This document shows, piece by piece, positions 15,009 through 23,679 of a DNA stretch of 64,000 nucleotides; within the stretch, counting starts at the first letter, position 1; the number at the start of each line of letters is the position of its first letter. The notes below the pieces were generated by a model. It was not told the origin of the DNA. It searched no databases and saw nothing but the letters and a program-made list of their open reading frames with translations. The translations under genes were made by a program, and so were the position numbers. Source of the stretch: Arcticibacter sp. (GTDB lineage Bacteria > Bacteroidota > Bacteroidia > 2-12-FULL-35-15); assembly GCA_021155045.1 (NCBI GenBank), contig JAJNQB010000008.1:150342-214341 (forward strand), in the 5' to 3' direction.

Positions 15009-18000
15009 TTAGAATTCTACTTTATCCATTTTTCTTACTAAAACATGCGTGTCGCGATTTACACCTACCGGTCCCCAATAGTTGAAGTGATATGAAAACT
15101 GACCATAACCTCCAACCATTAAACTTGGTTTTAAATGTACGCGCGTAAAGCTATTATGACCACCAGCTCTTCTTCCTCCCCTTTCTTGAGATTTAGGAAC
15201 GCTGTACGTTCTTTCTGGCGAGTGATATACTATACAAACACCATTTGGAATTCTAGCGCTTACACATGCGCGAGTACAATAAACTCCATGATCATTATAA
15301 ACCTCTACCCAATCATTATCTTTAACTCCTATTGATGCTGCATCTTCTTCACTCATCCAGCAAGGCTCCATACCTCTCGACAATGTTAACATTCTCAGAG
15401 TATCACCATAAGTTGAGTGGATATGCCACTTTCCATGCGGAGTTAAAACATTCAACATTTTTGCTTTTCCATCATTTACCGTTTTTCTTATGTCGCCATA
15501 AGCTTCAGGCGTAGGTGATGGTTTATATGTTGGCAAATGTTCACCAAATGCTATATAACCATCATGATCGAGATAAAAATGCTGACGACCTGTTAATGTT
15601 CTCCATGGCACCAAGCAATCTACATTATAACTGTAAGCAGTATATGCACGACCGTTATCCATTAAACCAGACCAAAGTGGCGAATTATTGTAACGTCTTG
15701 GTTGTGATTGTAAATCTTTGTAATCTATTTTTACATCTTTACTTCCAATACCATGTTGAACCAATGGCATTCCGGTTTTTTTCTCCATATTTTGATATGC
15801 CCTAACAGTCATCTCGCCATTGGTTAATGATGACAATCGAAGAACAGCATTTACTGCTTCCACATCTTCTTTTAATGATGGATATTCAACCCCATTAATT
15901 TTTTGAACATGTCGTTTATCTTTTAACATTCCTTGATAAACATCGTCAGCCATAAAACTTACACCATGTGCACCAATCGGATTGGTGTTCATATTAGGTC
16001 CAAGAGAAATGTATTTATTAAATATTTGTGTGTAATCTCTTTCAACAACTGCAATTTTATGCATTGTTTTTCCAGGTATTGGTTCACATTCACCTTTATA
16101 CCAATCAAGTAATCTTGGTTGAGTTATTTCATCTACACTATCATGTGATAAAGGAACGTTTACAATATCTTTTACTGGATTTGGCATATATGAAACAGCC
16201 ATTTCGCTCACTTTTTTAGCTAATAGTTGGAATATTTGCCAATCACTTTTTGCTTCCCAAACTGGTGCAACAGCAGCAGATAAAGGATGAATGAAGGAGT
16301 GCATATCGGTTGAGTTAATATCTGCTTTTTCGTACCATGATGCGGTTGGTAAAACAATATCAGAATATAAAGCAGAAGTATCCATACGGAAATTGATATC
16401 TATAATCAAATCCATTTTCCCTTTTGGTGCTTCTCTCCATAACAACTCTGTTACATGATCTTTTGCAGCTTCATCAGCAATTTTATTATTATGAGTTCCT
16501 AAGTAATGGTCGAGCATATACTCGTGTCCTTTAGCGCTTGCCATTAGGGCATTTCCGCGCCAAATAAACCAGTTACGAGGAAAATTAATTTCGTTATCTG
16601 GATCAGATATTGAATATTTTAATTCTTTCGATTTTAATTTATCTACTACATAATTTTTGATTTCATCATCCGTTTTTGCTCCTGCAGCTTGTGCATCTGT
16701 AGCTATTTCCAAATTGCTTTTATCATACTGCGGATAAAAAGGCATCCATCCATTTCTTACTGCCATTGCTGCAAAATCTGCGGAATGCATATTTCCTAAT
16801 TTGCTACCTGTTGGAATGCTATTGTATTCGGCTTGGTTACCATCATATCTCCATTGGTCGGAGTTAATATAATGCCATATTGGAGCTTGTTGCAAACGAT
16901 TAGCACCTTGCCAATCTTTTCCTGACATAATAGTTCCCCAAGAATCTACTGGCGCTAATTTTTCTTGTCCTACATAGTGGTTCATTCCACCTCCATTAAC
17001 ACCATTACAACCTGTAAGCATTTGAGTCATAATTGCAGAACGGTACATTAAGTTGTTGTGGAACCAGTGGCAAATAGCTGCACCCACAATTACCATACAT
17101 TTACCTTTTGTAATTTCAGCTGTACTGCCCCACTCACGAGCTAATTGAAGTACCGTTTCTTTTCCAATACCTGTAAAAATTTCTTGCCATGCTGGAGTAT
17201 ATGCTTGGTTTTTATCATCGTAATCAGCAGGGTATTCACCAGGTAATCCTCGAGATACACCATATTGACCAAAAGTTAAATCATAAATTGTAACTGCCGC
17301 AATTTTTTTACCATCAACTGTTTCTATATATTTTACAGGAACTCCACGAATTGCTTTTTTATTTAAACCATATTCAATAAACTCTACATTTAAAACATCA
17401 TCACTTTTGTTTAATAAAGTTAGTGTTGGATCAAATTCAGAATTATCTTCCCCATCTTCAAATTTTAAGTTCCAGTTACCAATTTTTCCTTTATCCCAAC
17501 GTTGACCCATTGAACCTTTAGGCATTACTAATTTTCCTGATTGAGAATCGATATTTAAAAATTTCCAATCTCCATTTTCAACGTCTTTGTACTTTTTAAG
17601 TCGATTAGCTCGAACTAATCTACCTGGTTTAAAGTGATCTCCTTCAGATTCTAATTCAACAAGGAATGGACAATCGGTATATCTTTTTACGTAATCAATG
17701 AAGTAAGGCACTTGTCTGTCGGCATGAAACTCTTTAAGAATAACATGAGTAACAGCCATCCAAAATGCTCCATCGCTTCCTGCATGAACAGGAATCCACT
17801 GATCTGCATGTTTTGCAACCATGCTAAAATCTGGCGACATAACTACTGTTTTTGTACCATTATGTTTTGATTCTGAGAAAAAATGGATGTCTGGTGTACG
17901 AGTCATACCAAGATTTGCTCCCATTGATACACAAAATTTTGAGTTATACCAATCAGCACTTTCACAAACATCTGTTTGTTCTCCCCAAATTTCTGGGAAA

Positions 18001-18632
18001 GCAGTTGGTAAATCACAATACCAATCGTAAAAACTAAGATTTACGCCACCTAATAGTTGTAAATATCTTGCTCCTGAAGCATAACTTAACATAGACATTG
18101 CAGGTATTGGAGAAAACCCAATTACCCTGTCTGGTCCATATTTTTTTATCGTATAAAGGTTTGCTGCTGCTATTAATTCAACAACTTCCTCCCATTTTGC
18201 TCTTCTGAATCCGCCTTTCCCTCTGGCTTTTTGATATCGCTTTCTTTTTTCAGGATTATTTTGTAAATTTTCCCATGCTTTAATAGGATCTCCTCCTGCA
18301 GCATTTTTCTCATTATTAAATAAATCCATTAATGCACCACGCATTAGTGGGTATTTAACTCTAATTGGGCTATACAAATACCAAGAATATGAAATTCCTC
18401 TTTGACAGCCTCTTGGCTCGTAAGGAGGAAGTGTTTCTTCTAGAAGAGGATAATCTAATGCTTGAGTTTCCCAAACAACAATACCGTCTTTTACGTGAAT
18501 ATTCCAAGAACACCCTCCCGTGCAATTAACTCCATGAGTACTTCGTACTACTTTATCGTATTGCCAACGGTTTCTGTAAAACTCTTCCCATTTACGGGTT
18601 TGAGGGGAAATAATATCTTCAATCCAGCTCAT
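15009..18632 (-). CDS. narG: respiratory nitrate reductase alpha subunit NarG
   Basis: The 1207-residue catalytic subunit that reduces nitrate to nitrite at a Mo-bis-MGD centre. The FS0 cluster ligands are H33, C37, C41 and C76 (T-H-G-V-N-C-T-G-G-C and P-R-G-C-Q-R-G), with His first as in NarG. The W-Y-C-D-L-P-T-A motif carries the Asp that coordinates Mo in the E. coli enzyme, and G-E-Q-T-D-V follows it. No cleavable signal is seen, which agrees with a cytoplasm-facing membrane-bound enzyme rather than a periplasmic Nap. It is the second gene of the operon, 31 nt after the cytochrome c gene. The length is close to the usual value of about 1240. Confidence 0.98.
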   Translation of the reverse strand: MSWIEDIISPQTRKWEEFYRNRWQYDKVVRSTHGVNCTGGCSWNIHVKDGIVVWETQALDYPLLEETLPPYEPRGCQRGISYSWYLYSPIRVKYPLMRGALMDLFNNEKNAAGGDPIKAWENLQNNPEKRKRYQKARGKGGFRRAKWEEVVELIAAANLYTIKKYGPDRVIGFSPIPAMSMLSYASGARYLQLLGGVNLSFYDWYCDLPTAFPEIWGEQTDVCESADWYNSKFCVSMGANLGMTRTPDIHFFSESKHNGTKTVVMSPDFSMVAKHADQWIPVHAGSDGAFWMAVTHVILKEFHADRQVPYFIDYVKRYTDCPFLVELESEGDHFKPGRLVRANRLKKYKDVENGDWKFLNIDSQSGKLVMPKGSMGQRWDKGKIGNWNLKFEDGEDNSEFDPTLTLLNKSDDVLNVEFIEYGLNKKAIRGVPVKYIETVDGKKIAAVTIYDLTFGQYGVSRGLPGEYPADYDDKNQAYTPAWQEIFTGIGKETVLQLAREWGSTAEITKGKCMVIVGAAICHWFHNNLMYRSAIMTQMLTGCNGVNGGGMNHYVGQEKLAPVDSWGTIMSGKDWQGANRLQQAPIWHYINSDQWRYDGNQAEYNSIPTGSKLGNMHSADFAAMAVRNGWMPFYPQYDKSNLEIATDAQAAGAKTDDEIKNYVVDKLKSKELKYSISDPDNEINFPRNWFIWRGNALMASAKGHEYMLDHYLGTHNNKIADEAAKDHVTELLWREAPKGKMDLIIDINFRMDTSALYSDIVLPTASWYEKADINSTDMHSFIHPLSAAVAPVWEAKSDWQIFQLLAKKVSEMAVSYMPNPVKDIVNVPLSHDSVDEITQPRLLDWYKGECEPIPGKTMHKIAVVERDYTQIFNKYISLGPNMNTNPIGAHGVSFMADDVYQGMLKDKRHVQKINGVEYPSLKEDVEAVNAVLRLSSLTNGEMTVRAYQNMEKKTGMPLVQHGIGSKDVKIDYKDLQSQPRRYNNSPLWSGLMDNGRAYTAYSYNVDCLVPWRTLTGRQHFYLDHDGYIAFGEHLPTYKPSPTPEAYGDIRKTVNDGKAKMLNVLTPHGKWHIHSTYGDTLRMLTLSRGMEPCWMSEEDAASIGVKDNDWVEVYNDHGVYCTRACVSARIPNGVCIVYHSPERTYSVPKSQERGGRRAGGHNSFTRVHLKPSLMVGGYGQFSYHFNYWGPVGVNRDTHVLVRKMDKVEF

Positions 18633-18663
18633 ATTTTTATGGTTTTAGTTTTTATATAAAATT

Positions 18664-19575
18664 TTATTTTGTTTTCAACTGACGGTTTAAAATATCCTTC
18701 TTTACTGTTTCTGATTTTCTTTTATTCCAAATAATAAATATTAAGATGAGAATAGTTACGAACCCTGCAAATCCTCCATATAGTAAAGGATTCATGGAAG
18801 ACACAATTTGATTAGGTTTATCGTTATCCACTTTATTAAAAAAAGCAATTAATGCAGCAATTTCTTCTTCATTCAACGGTTTGTCCTTGTACGCTTCGGT
18901 CATCGCAGGAAAAGGGGGTGCTCCTAAAATACCGTGTAACCCTGCATCGCCTCCCAAACGACTATAAACAGTTGTTAAATCTTTTGCCAATAAACCACCA
19001 GGAATCACTCCTGTATAATTAACATTATGACAAGAAATACAAGATGCTCCTCCGTTAGATAAAGAATGGTTTCCAATAAAAATATTTTTTCCCAATTCAA
19101 TTTGTTCAGGTGTTGCATTATTTGATGCATCCACAACTGCTACCTTTTTAGTTGTATCCTCAACAGCGGAAACTGACGGAGAACTTTTGCTATTAACAAA
19201 TGCTAAAATTGCTTTTATCTCTGCATCTGACAATGCTTGGTCTGGCATTATCATTCCATTATACTCATCTAAAATCGCTTTTGCATCTGCATCACCACTT
19301 TTAACTAAACTTTGAGAAGATTTTGTCCATTTCAACAACCACTCCTCCGAACGTTTCGCAGTTATCCCAATCAAATCGGGTCCAACTAAACGACCGCCAC
19401 CCACAGTATGGCACACACCACAATTTTTACGGAAGACTGCTTCTCCGTCTTGTGCATTTGTAACAACAATTGAAGAAAATAAACAAAAGATAATTAATGT
19501 TAATCGTATAATCGCTTTTGATGAAGTTCTACATTTTGATTTTAGACTTTCTGTCAAATTATTTTTGGCTTTCAT
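18664..19575 (-). CDS. membrane-anchored diheme cytochrome c of the nar operon
   Basis: A 303-residue protein with a signal sequence (about residues 1-42, ending T-N-A-Q), two c-type heme motifs C-G-V-C-H and C-I-S-C-H with later Met ligands, and one membrane helix near the C-terminus (L-Y-G-G-F-A-G-F-V-T-I-L-I-L-I-F) followed by a basic tail. It could link a periplasmic electron carrier to the nitrate reductase membrane unit. I chose the ATG at 19573-19575 because the signal peptide begins there; an ATG at 19687-19689 would add 38 non-signal residues and lies within an Fnr-like repeat. It is the first gene of the nar operon. Confidence 0.88.
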   Translation of the reverse strand: MKAKNNLTESLKSKCRTSSKAIIRLTLIIFCLFSSIVVTNAQDGEAVFRKNCGVCHTVGGGRLVGPDLIGITAKRSEEWLLKWTKSSQSLVKSGDADAKAILDEYNGMIMPDQALSDAEIKAILAFVNSKSSPSVSAVEDTTKKVAVVDASNNATPEQIELGKNIFIGNHSLSNGGASCISCHNVNYTGVIPGGLLAKDLTTVYSRLGGDAGLHGILGAPPFPAMTEAYKDKPLNEEEIAALIAFFNKVDNDKPNQIVSSMNPLLYGGFAGFVTILILIFIIWNKRKSETVKKDILNRQLKTK

Positions 19576-19675
19576 AATTTTTATTGATGTTAGTTGTTTG
19601 AAATTAAATCCAAATTTCTGGGACAAAGATGCAGGAGCATTTTCGAGTTTAATATGATTACGCTCAGTATAGGTG

Positions 19676-19689
19676 ATGATTTTAGTCAT
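19676..19689 (-). promoter_or_regulatory. second Fnr-like site in the nar operon leader
   Basis: ATGAT-ttta-GTCAT fits the ATGA(C/T)-N4-(A/G)TCAT consensus exactly. It lies about 59 bp downstream of the predicted transcription start (near 19741), where a bound regulator would repress rather than activate. No -7 element lies at the 33-bp distance on either side that I could find. Confidence 0.4.
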
Positions 19690-19745
19690 GATTATTTTTT
19701 TAATAAATAATATCAGAAAACTTGTAACACTTTTTTAAACGAGCA

Positions 19746-19789
19746 CAATTTTATTAAGGATAAAAAGTTCATACAATGACCTACATCAT
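19746..19789 (-). promoter_or_regulatory. Fnr-like site plus -7 element, promoter of the nar operon
   Basis: The inverted repeat ATGAC-ctac-ATCAT lies at 19776-19789. The minus-strand -7 element TAAAATTG (7 of 8) lies at 19746-19753, 33 bp centre to centre. The transcription start is predicted near 19741, giving a leader of about 165 nt before the chosen cytochrome c start. Confidence 0.65.
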
Positions 19790-19867
19790 ATTATAAAAAA
19801 AAGGCAATACTTTTTTCTCAATTACTATAAACCCTATACAAACAGATGAAGAAAATAAAGCGGCTGC

Positions 19868-19991
19868 GATTAAGTATTGGTAAGGACTTTCAAAATTTGT
19901 GAAACAAAAAAATCTAACAAACACTAAATCGGGATTAACTGCATCAAGACAGATAGTGCAGCTTTTTCAAAGCATTCTACTGTCTTAATGC
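19868..19991. repeat. intergenic structured element, copy A (similar to 23529-23640)
   Basis: About 100 nt (19868-19968) align with 23529-23628, sharing runs such as ACAAAAAAAT and ACTAAATCGG at matching positions. The 3' part forms a hairpin: GCATCAAGACAG-ATAGTGC (19941-19959) pairs with GCATTCTACTGTCTTAATGC (19972-19991). Copy B has a shorter inverted repeat at the same place. In both copies an Fnr-like site follows 60-80 nt away on the minus-strand downstream side. It could be a small RNA, a mobile relic or a duplicated upstream region. Confidence 0.45.
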
Positions 19992-20063
19992 GGTTTTAAT
20001 GTTTGAAACGAAATTGGACCATTACTTATTTTACTTCGGAATTATACTAAATTGTAATAATAA

Positions 20064-20089
20064 AAAACACCTCTATAGATTGATAGAGG
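20064..20089 (-). terminator. intrinsic terminator after the second Crp/Fnr gene
   Basis: Read on the minus strand, the stem CCTCTAT / ATAGAGG with a 6-nt loop is followed by TGTTTTTTATT. It lies about 30 nt beyond the stop codon of the 20121-20843 gene and isolates it from the nar operon. Confidence 0.8.
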
Positions 20090-20120
20090 CGCCTTTAAGA
20101 AAATAAAAAATAAAATTTTG

Positions 20121-20843
20121 CTAATCTGTAATATTAGCAATCATGAGTAATTCTTTAGGATTCAAAATTTTTATTTTTTTTCCAACTAAATTAATTATTT
20201 TCTTTTTTTGAAAATCCGATAAAGTTCGTATTGTTGTTTCTGTTGTTGTACCTGCAATGTTACCAATGCTTTCACGTGTCATTACAACATTTATTGTTTC
20301 ATTATCATTCTCTAATCCAAAAAAATCTTTTAACATCAATAATGTTTCTGCTATCCTTTCTTTCACTTGTTTTTGAACCATTCCCATAGCCATGTGTTCT
20401 GCTGTTTTTAAATCACTTGTTAATAATTTCATTATTTGAATCAACAATGAAGGGTTAGAAATAATCTTATTTTGATATACTTCTTTTGGAAAAAAACACA
20501 CAACTGTATCCTCTATTGCAGTGGCTGAAGCGTGATATACGTCTTCGCTTAACAAAGCTCTATAGCCAATAATACTTGCTTTTTTTGCAAATCGCAATAT
20601 TTGTTCCTTACCATCATGTCCTAATTTATGAATTTTAACTTTCCCAGAAGAAATACAGTACAAACCATGAGTATGATTCCCTTCGTGAAAAATCATTTGC
20701 CCTTTTTTAAATGAAACATGAGATTTTCCTTCAGACAAGCTAGATAATTCTGTATTGCTTAGCTTACAGAAAATAGAACTGCGAACAGATTCGCACTTAT
20801 CACAAGAAGAAACAGAATAATTTTTATTTAATGAAATTGCCAT
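20121..20843 (-). CDS. Crp/Fnr family regulator, probable nitrate-regulon activator
   Basis: A 240-residue transcription factor with an N-terminal C-x2-C-x8-C group (C14, C17, C26), a beta-roll sensor domain (F-K-K-G-Q-M-I-F-H-E-G-N and S-S-G-K-V-K-I), a dimer helix, and a winged helix-turn-helix with T-R-E-S-I-G-N-I-A-G-T-T-T-E-T-T-I-R. The Glu and Arg of the recognition helix match those of Fnr that contact a TGA half-site. The cysteine spacing could hold an Fe-S cluster, but only three N-terminal Cys are seen. Its own promoter carries the shared Fnr-like site, so autoregulation is likely. It sits directly upstream of the nar operon behind its own terminator. Confidence 0.9.
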   Translation of the reverse strand: MAISLNKNYSVSSCDKCESVRSSIFCKLSNTELSSLSEGKSHVSFKKGQMIFHEGNHTHGLYCISSGKVKIHKLGHDGKEQILRFAKKASIIGYRALLSEDVYHASATAIEDTVVCFFPKEVYQNKIISNPSLLIQIMKLLTSDLKTAEHMAMGMVQKQVKERIAETLLMLKDFFGLENDNETINVVMTRESIGNIAGTTTETTIRTLSDFQKKKIINLVGKKIKILNPKELLMIANITD

Positions 20844-20862
20844 ATTATCAATTTTACTGCGA

Positions 20863-20906
20863 TAAAAGTATTATAATTTATCATAATAAAACATGACAAA
20901 TATCAT
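20863..20906 (-). promoter_or_regulatory. Fnr-like site plus -7 element, promoter of the Crp/Fnr gene
   Basis: The inverted repeat ATGAC-aaat-ATCAT lies at 20893-20906. The minus-strand -7 element TACTTTTA (7 of 8 to TAnnTTTG) lies at 20863-20870, 33 bp away centre to centre. The transcription start is predicted near 20858, about 15 nt before the ATG. This implies autoregulation or control by the other Crp/Fnr protein. Confidence 0.6.
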
Positions 20907-20948
20907 CTTTTAAATATTTCATTTTCAAGCTCTTAAAAATCAAACAAT

Positions 20949-22328
20949 TTAAACTACTGGAATTAATTTAGCTGTAAAATGTCTTAAAAATTGAGGCTCT
21001 TCAATAATTTTATATCCTTTTACACTTCCTTTATTTTCCATTAATTTTTCAAACACTTCAATCACATATTCAATATGACTTTGAGTGTAAACTCTTCGAG
21101 GAATAGCAAGTCTAACAAGTTCCATTGCTGCGGGAATCAAGTTACCCCCCTCATCGTATTTACCAAACATAACGGATCCTATTTCAACCGATCTTATTCC
21201 TCCTGTTAAATAAAGTTCACAAACTAATGCTTGTCCAGGATACTCGCTAACAGGTATATGAGAATACATTTTTTTTGCATCAATATAAACTGCATGTCCT
21301 CCAATGGGCCACATCAATGGAACTCCAAGTTTTTTTAGTCGTTCGCCTAAGAAAGCAGAACTTTTTATTCTGTAATTTAAGTAGTCTGGCTCAAAAACTT
21401 CTTTAAGACCTATTGCTATTGCTTCCATATCTCTTCCAGACAAGCCTCCATATGTAGAAAATCCTTCTGTAATAATAAGCAAGTTTTTACATGCTTCGGC
21501 TAAATCTGAATTTGTTAATGTTAAAAACCCGCCCATATTAACTAGTGCATCTTTCTTAGCACTCATAATCGAACCATCTGTTAAGCTAAACATTTCTTGT
21601 GCAATTTCTAAATATGTTTTATTTTCATATCCGGCTTCTCTATGCTTAATAAAATATGCATTCTCAGCAACTCTACAACAGTCAAGAAAATAAAATATTT
21701 TATATTTTTTACAAATTGTTTTAACTGCTTTTGCATTTTCCATGCTCACAGGTTGCCCTCCTCCACTATTATTGGTAACTGTTAAAATAACGCATGCAAT
21801 ATTTGATGCGCCTTTTTCTAATATCAGTTCTTCTAGTTTTTTTACATCTATATTTCCTTTAAATGGGTGGTAGAATTCTGGAATTTTCCCTTCTTCAATA
21901 GGAATATCGATGGCTTCGGCTCCACTAAATTCTATATTCGCTCGAGTGGTATCAAAATGAGTATTACTAATAAATATTTTTCCTTTTTTTCCTAAATAGC
22001 TATATAATATCCTTTCCCCGGCTCTTCCTTGATGAATAGGATAAATAAATTCATGTCCTGTTAAATTATAAATAGCATTTTTCATTTGCATCCAACTGTT
22101 TGAACCTGCATAGGATTCATCACCACTCATCATTCCCGACCATTGTTTATCACTCATTGCCGAGGTTCCGCTATCTGTAAGAAAATCAATCATTACTTGA
22201 CTGGAACTTAATTGAAAAGGATTATATGCCGCTTCTTGTAAAAATTTTTGTCTTTCTTTTAAAGTAGTTACATTAATAGATTCTACTACTTTAATTTTAA
22301 ACGGTTCTATAATAGTTTTAAATTCCAT
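20949..22328 (-). CDS. tnaA: tryptophanase (tryptophan indole-lyase)
   Basis: A 459-residue PLP enzyme that cleaves tryptophan to indole, pyruvate and ammonia. Family blocks are complete: L-T-D-S-G-T-S-A-M-S-D-K-Q-W, the Q-G-R-A-G-E loop, F-L-D-C-C-R-V-A-E-N-A-Y-F, and M-S-A-K-K-D with the PLP lysine K259. The near relative tyrosine phenol-lyase is a possible alternative, but V-E-I-G-S in the C-terminal domain favours tryptophanase. It begins 6 nt after the thioesterase gene, forming an operon with it and the YhbP-like gene. Indole could serve as a signal or the enzyme could feed on tryptophan. Confidence 0.92.
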   Translation of the reverse strand: MEFKTIIEPFKIKVVESINVTTLKERQKFLQEAAYNPFQLSSSQVMIDFLTDSGTSAMSDKQWSGMMSGDESYAGSNSWMQMKNAIYNLTGHEFIYPIHQGRAGERILYSYLGKKGKIFISNTHFDTTRANIEFSGAEAIDIPIEEGKIPEFYHPFKGNIDVKKLEELILEKGASNIACVILTVTNNSGGGQPVSMENAKAVKTICKKYKIFYFLDCCRVAENAYFIKHREAGYENKTYLEIAQEMFSLTDGSIMSAKKDALVNMGGFLTLTNSDLAEACKNLLIITEGFSTYGGLSGRDMEAIAIGLKEVFEPDYLNYRIKSSAFLGERLKKLGVPLMWPIGGHAVYIDAKKMYSHIPVSEYPGQALVCELYLTGGIRSVEIGSVMFGKYDEGGNLIPAAMELVRLAIPRRVYTQSHIEYVIEVFEKLMENKGSVKGYKIIEEPQFLRHFTAKLIPVV

Positions 22329-22334
22329 ACTTTT

Positions 22335-22796
22335 TTAATTTGTTAATTTGTTTTTTCTTTTTAATGCCAATTTATAATTCTCTTTTTCTTGTTTTGTAAC
22401 AGGAGTAATTGGATTTATTTTAATCGGTTTTGCACTTTCATCTAGCGCGACAAAAGTAAAATACGCTTCATTTGTAGAATAGGATTTCATATCGGGTAAA
22501 TGTTTTGTCCACACTTCAGCATGAATTTCCATTGACGTATTAAACACTCTCGTTATTTTTGCTTTAATCGTTAATATATCTCCCAAACGTGCAGGAGTTT
22601 TAAATGAAACTTTATCAATAGATGCAGTAACAGCTATTCTTCCAGAATGAGTTTGAGCGCTTATAGCACAAGCAATATCCATTAGCTGTATTATTCTACC
22701 GCCTTGAATAATCCCCATAGGGTTGGTATCATTAGGAAAAACCAATTCTGTCATAATGGTTTCAGATTCTGAAGGTGTTTTAATTATTTTTTTCAT
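22335..22796 (-). CDS. acyl-CoA thioesterase (hotdog fold)
   Basis: A 153-residue cytoplasmic hotdog thioesterase that hydrolyses acyl-CoA to fatty acid and CoA. The P-N-D-T-N-P-M-G-I-I-Q-G-G motif at the N-terminus and the M-D-I-A-C helix match the YciA/BFIT-type acyl-CoA thioesterases. The start is the ATG at 22794-22796, which overlaps the last codons of the YhbP-like gene; an upstream extension of ten residues overlaps it further. The C-terminal tail is basic. It is the middle gene of a three-gene unit ending in tryptophanase; the metabolic link is not evident. Confidence 0.88.
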   Translation of the reverse strand: MKKIIKTPSESETIMTELVFPNDTNPMGIIQGGRIIQLMDIACAISAQTHSGRIAVTASIDKVSFKTPARLGDILTIKAKITRVFNTSMEIHAEVWTKHLPDMKSYSTNEAYFTFVALDESAKPIKINPITPVTKQEKENYKLALKRKNKLTN

Positions 22797-22807
22797 CTGT
22801 AAGAAAT

Positions 22808-23230
22808 TCAGTTCGTTCGTTCCCAAGATATTTTATTTCCAATACCAATTGTATTGTCTGTCATTTTTATTGAATGAAGTTCAATTAACCATATATCTCC
22901 GGGCATTGCTAATGCAAAAGGAAAACGTTTGTAATAGATTTTTTGTGCCATTGTAAGCAACTCTGCTTTGGGCTCAATAAATTTTCCTAAAAATTGTATT
23001 CCTTTAATTGTACCCATTTTACTAACGTCTGGCAAAATTGTTCCAGCTACCTTATTATTAATGATTCCATTACTTACGTGTGTTGTTTTTCGGTTGGACT
23101 TAAAAACCAAGGAATTATTTTCTATTAAAAATGCATAAAAACAATTTGCACAGAACGGTTCATTTTCGTTGCAAGTACAAAGTGTTAAATTTTTTTGGGC
23201 TGCAATAAATGTTTCAATTTTCTCATTCAT
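22808..23230 (-). CDS. YhbP-like (UPF0306) flavin-binding fold protein
   Basis: A 140-residue protein that matches E. coli YhbP along its length: C-A-N-C-F-Y-A-F near the N-terminus, G-I-Q-F-L-G-K-F in the middle, Y-Y-K-R-F-P-F-A, and the end M-T-D-N-T-I-G-I-G-N-K. The fold is that of the pyridoxamine-5'-phosphate oxidase / FMN-binding split barrel. The reaction is unknown. It heads an operon with thioesterase and tryptophanase; its 3' end overlaps the thioesterase start. The long upstream region holds a Fnr-like palindrome at 23457-23470. Confidence 0.85.
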   Translation of the reverse strand: MNEKIETFIAAQKNLTLCTCNENEPFCANCFYAFLIENNSLVFKSNRKTTHVSNGIINNKVAGTILPDVSKMGTIKGIQFLGKFIEPKAELLTMAQKIYYKRFPFALAMPGDIWLIELHSIKMTDNTIGIGNKISWERTN

Positions 23231-23456
23231 TATCTTCTCAATTTATCCGTTTGATTCATACTTTTTTTTGCGTAGTTTTTGTTTATAAGAAAAAATATTG
23301 CAAACACTTCCTCTCTAATTTCATTGGTTTTATTTTAAAAACAAATCATTCCTGTCCCGTTTTGTGAGTTATCTGAAATTTGCTTTTTCAAAGAGAGAAC
23401 GTATTTTTCACTTTCATATTTTTTTTCGAATTTGCCAGTATTAAACCACATAGAAT

Positions 23457-23470
23457 ATGATATATATCAG
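23457..23470 (-). promoter_or_regulatory. isolated Fnr-like palindrome upstream of the YhbP-tryptophanase operon
   Basis: ATGAT-atat-ATCAG fits the regulon motif with one mismatch. The expected -7 position on the minus strand (23427-23434) holds only a 6-of-8 match, and the nearest start codon is more than 220 nt away. The site lies on the same side of repeat copy B as the nar site lies of copy A. Its function is uncertain. Confidence 0.3.
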
Positions 23471-23528
23471 AAATTAAAATCTCTTTATTTATTTGAACTC
23501 TAAACATACTTTTTAAAAATAAAATTGG

Positions 23529-23640
23529 GATTAAGGGTTTGCAAAAATTTTGAATTTTGTGATACAAAAAAATTAAACAAAAACTAAATCGGATTAATCC
23601 CAACTAATGCAGATAGTTCGACTCTTTCTTTTCCCTGCAT
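23529..23640. repeat. intergenic structured element, copy B (similar to 19868-19991)
   Basis: This aligns with copy A over about 100 nt. A closing inverted repeat TTGGGATTAA (23525-23534) / TTAATCCCAA (23594-23603) is perfect, and a second inverted repeat ATGCAG (23607-23612) / CTGCAT (23635-23640) sits where copy A has its hairpin. No good reading frame crosses it. It fills part of a 517-nt gap between the YhbP gene and grpE. Confidence 0.45.
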
Positions 23641-23679
23641 AACTTGAGTTTAAAAGAACAAGCTATTAAAAAAAGAAGG

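Noticed and set aside
23388..23603. 71-codon minus-strand frame between the YhbP gene and grpE
   Set aside because: It runs through the structured repeat copy B and the Fnr-like palindrome, has low-complexity AT-rich codons and no recognisable domain.
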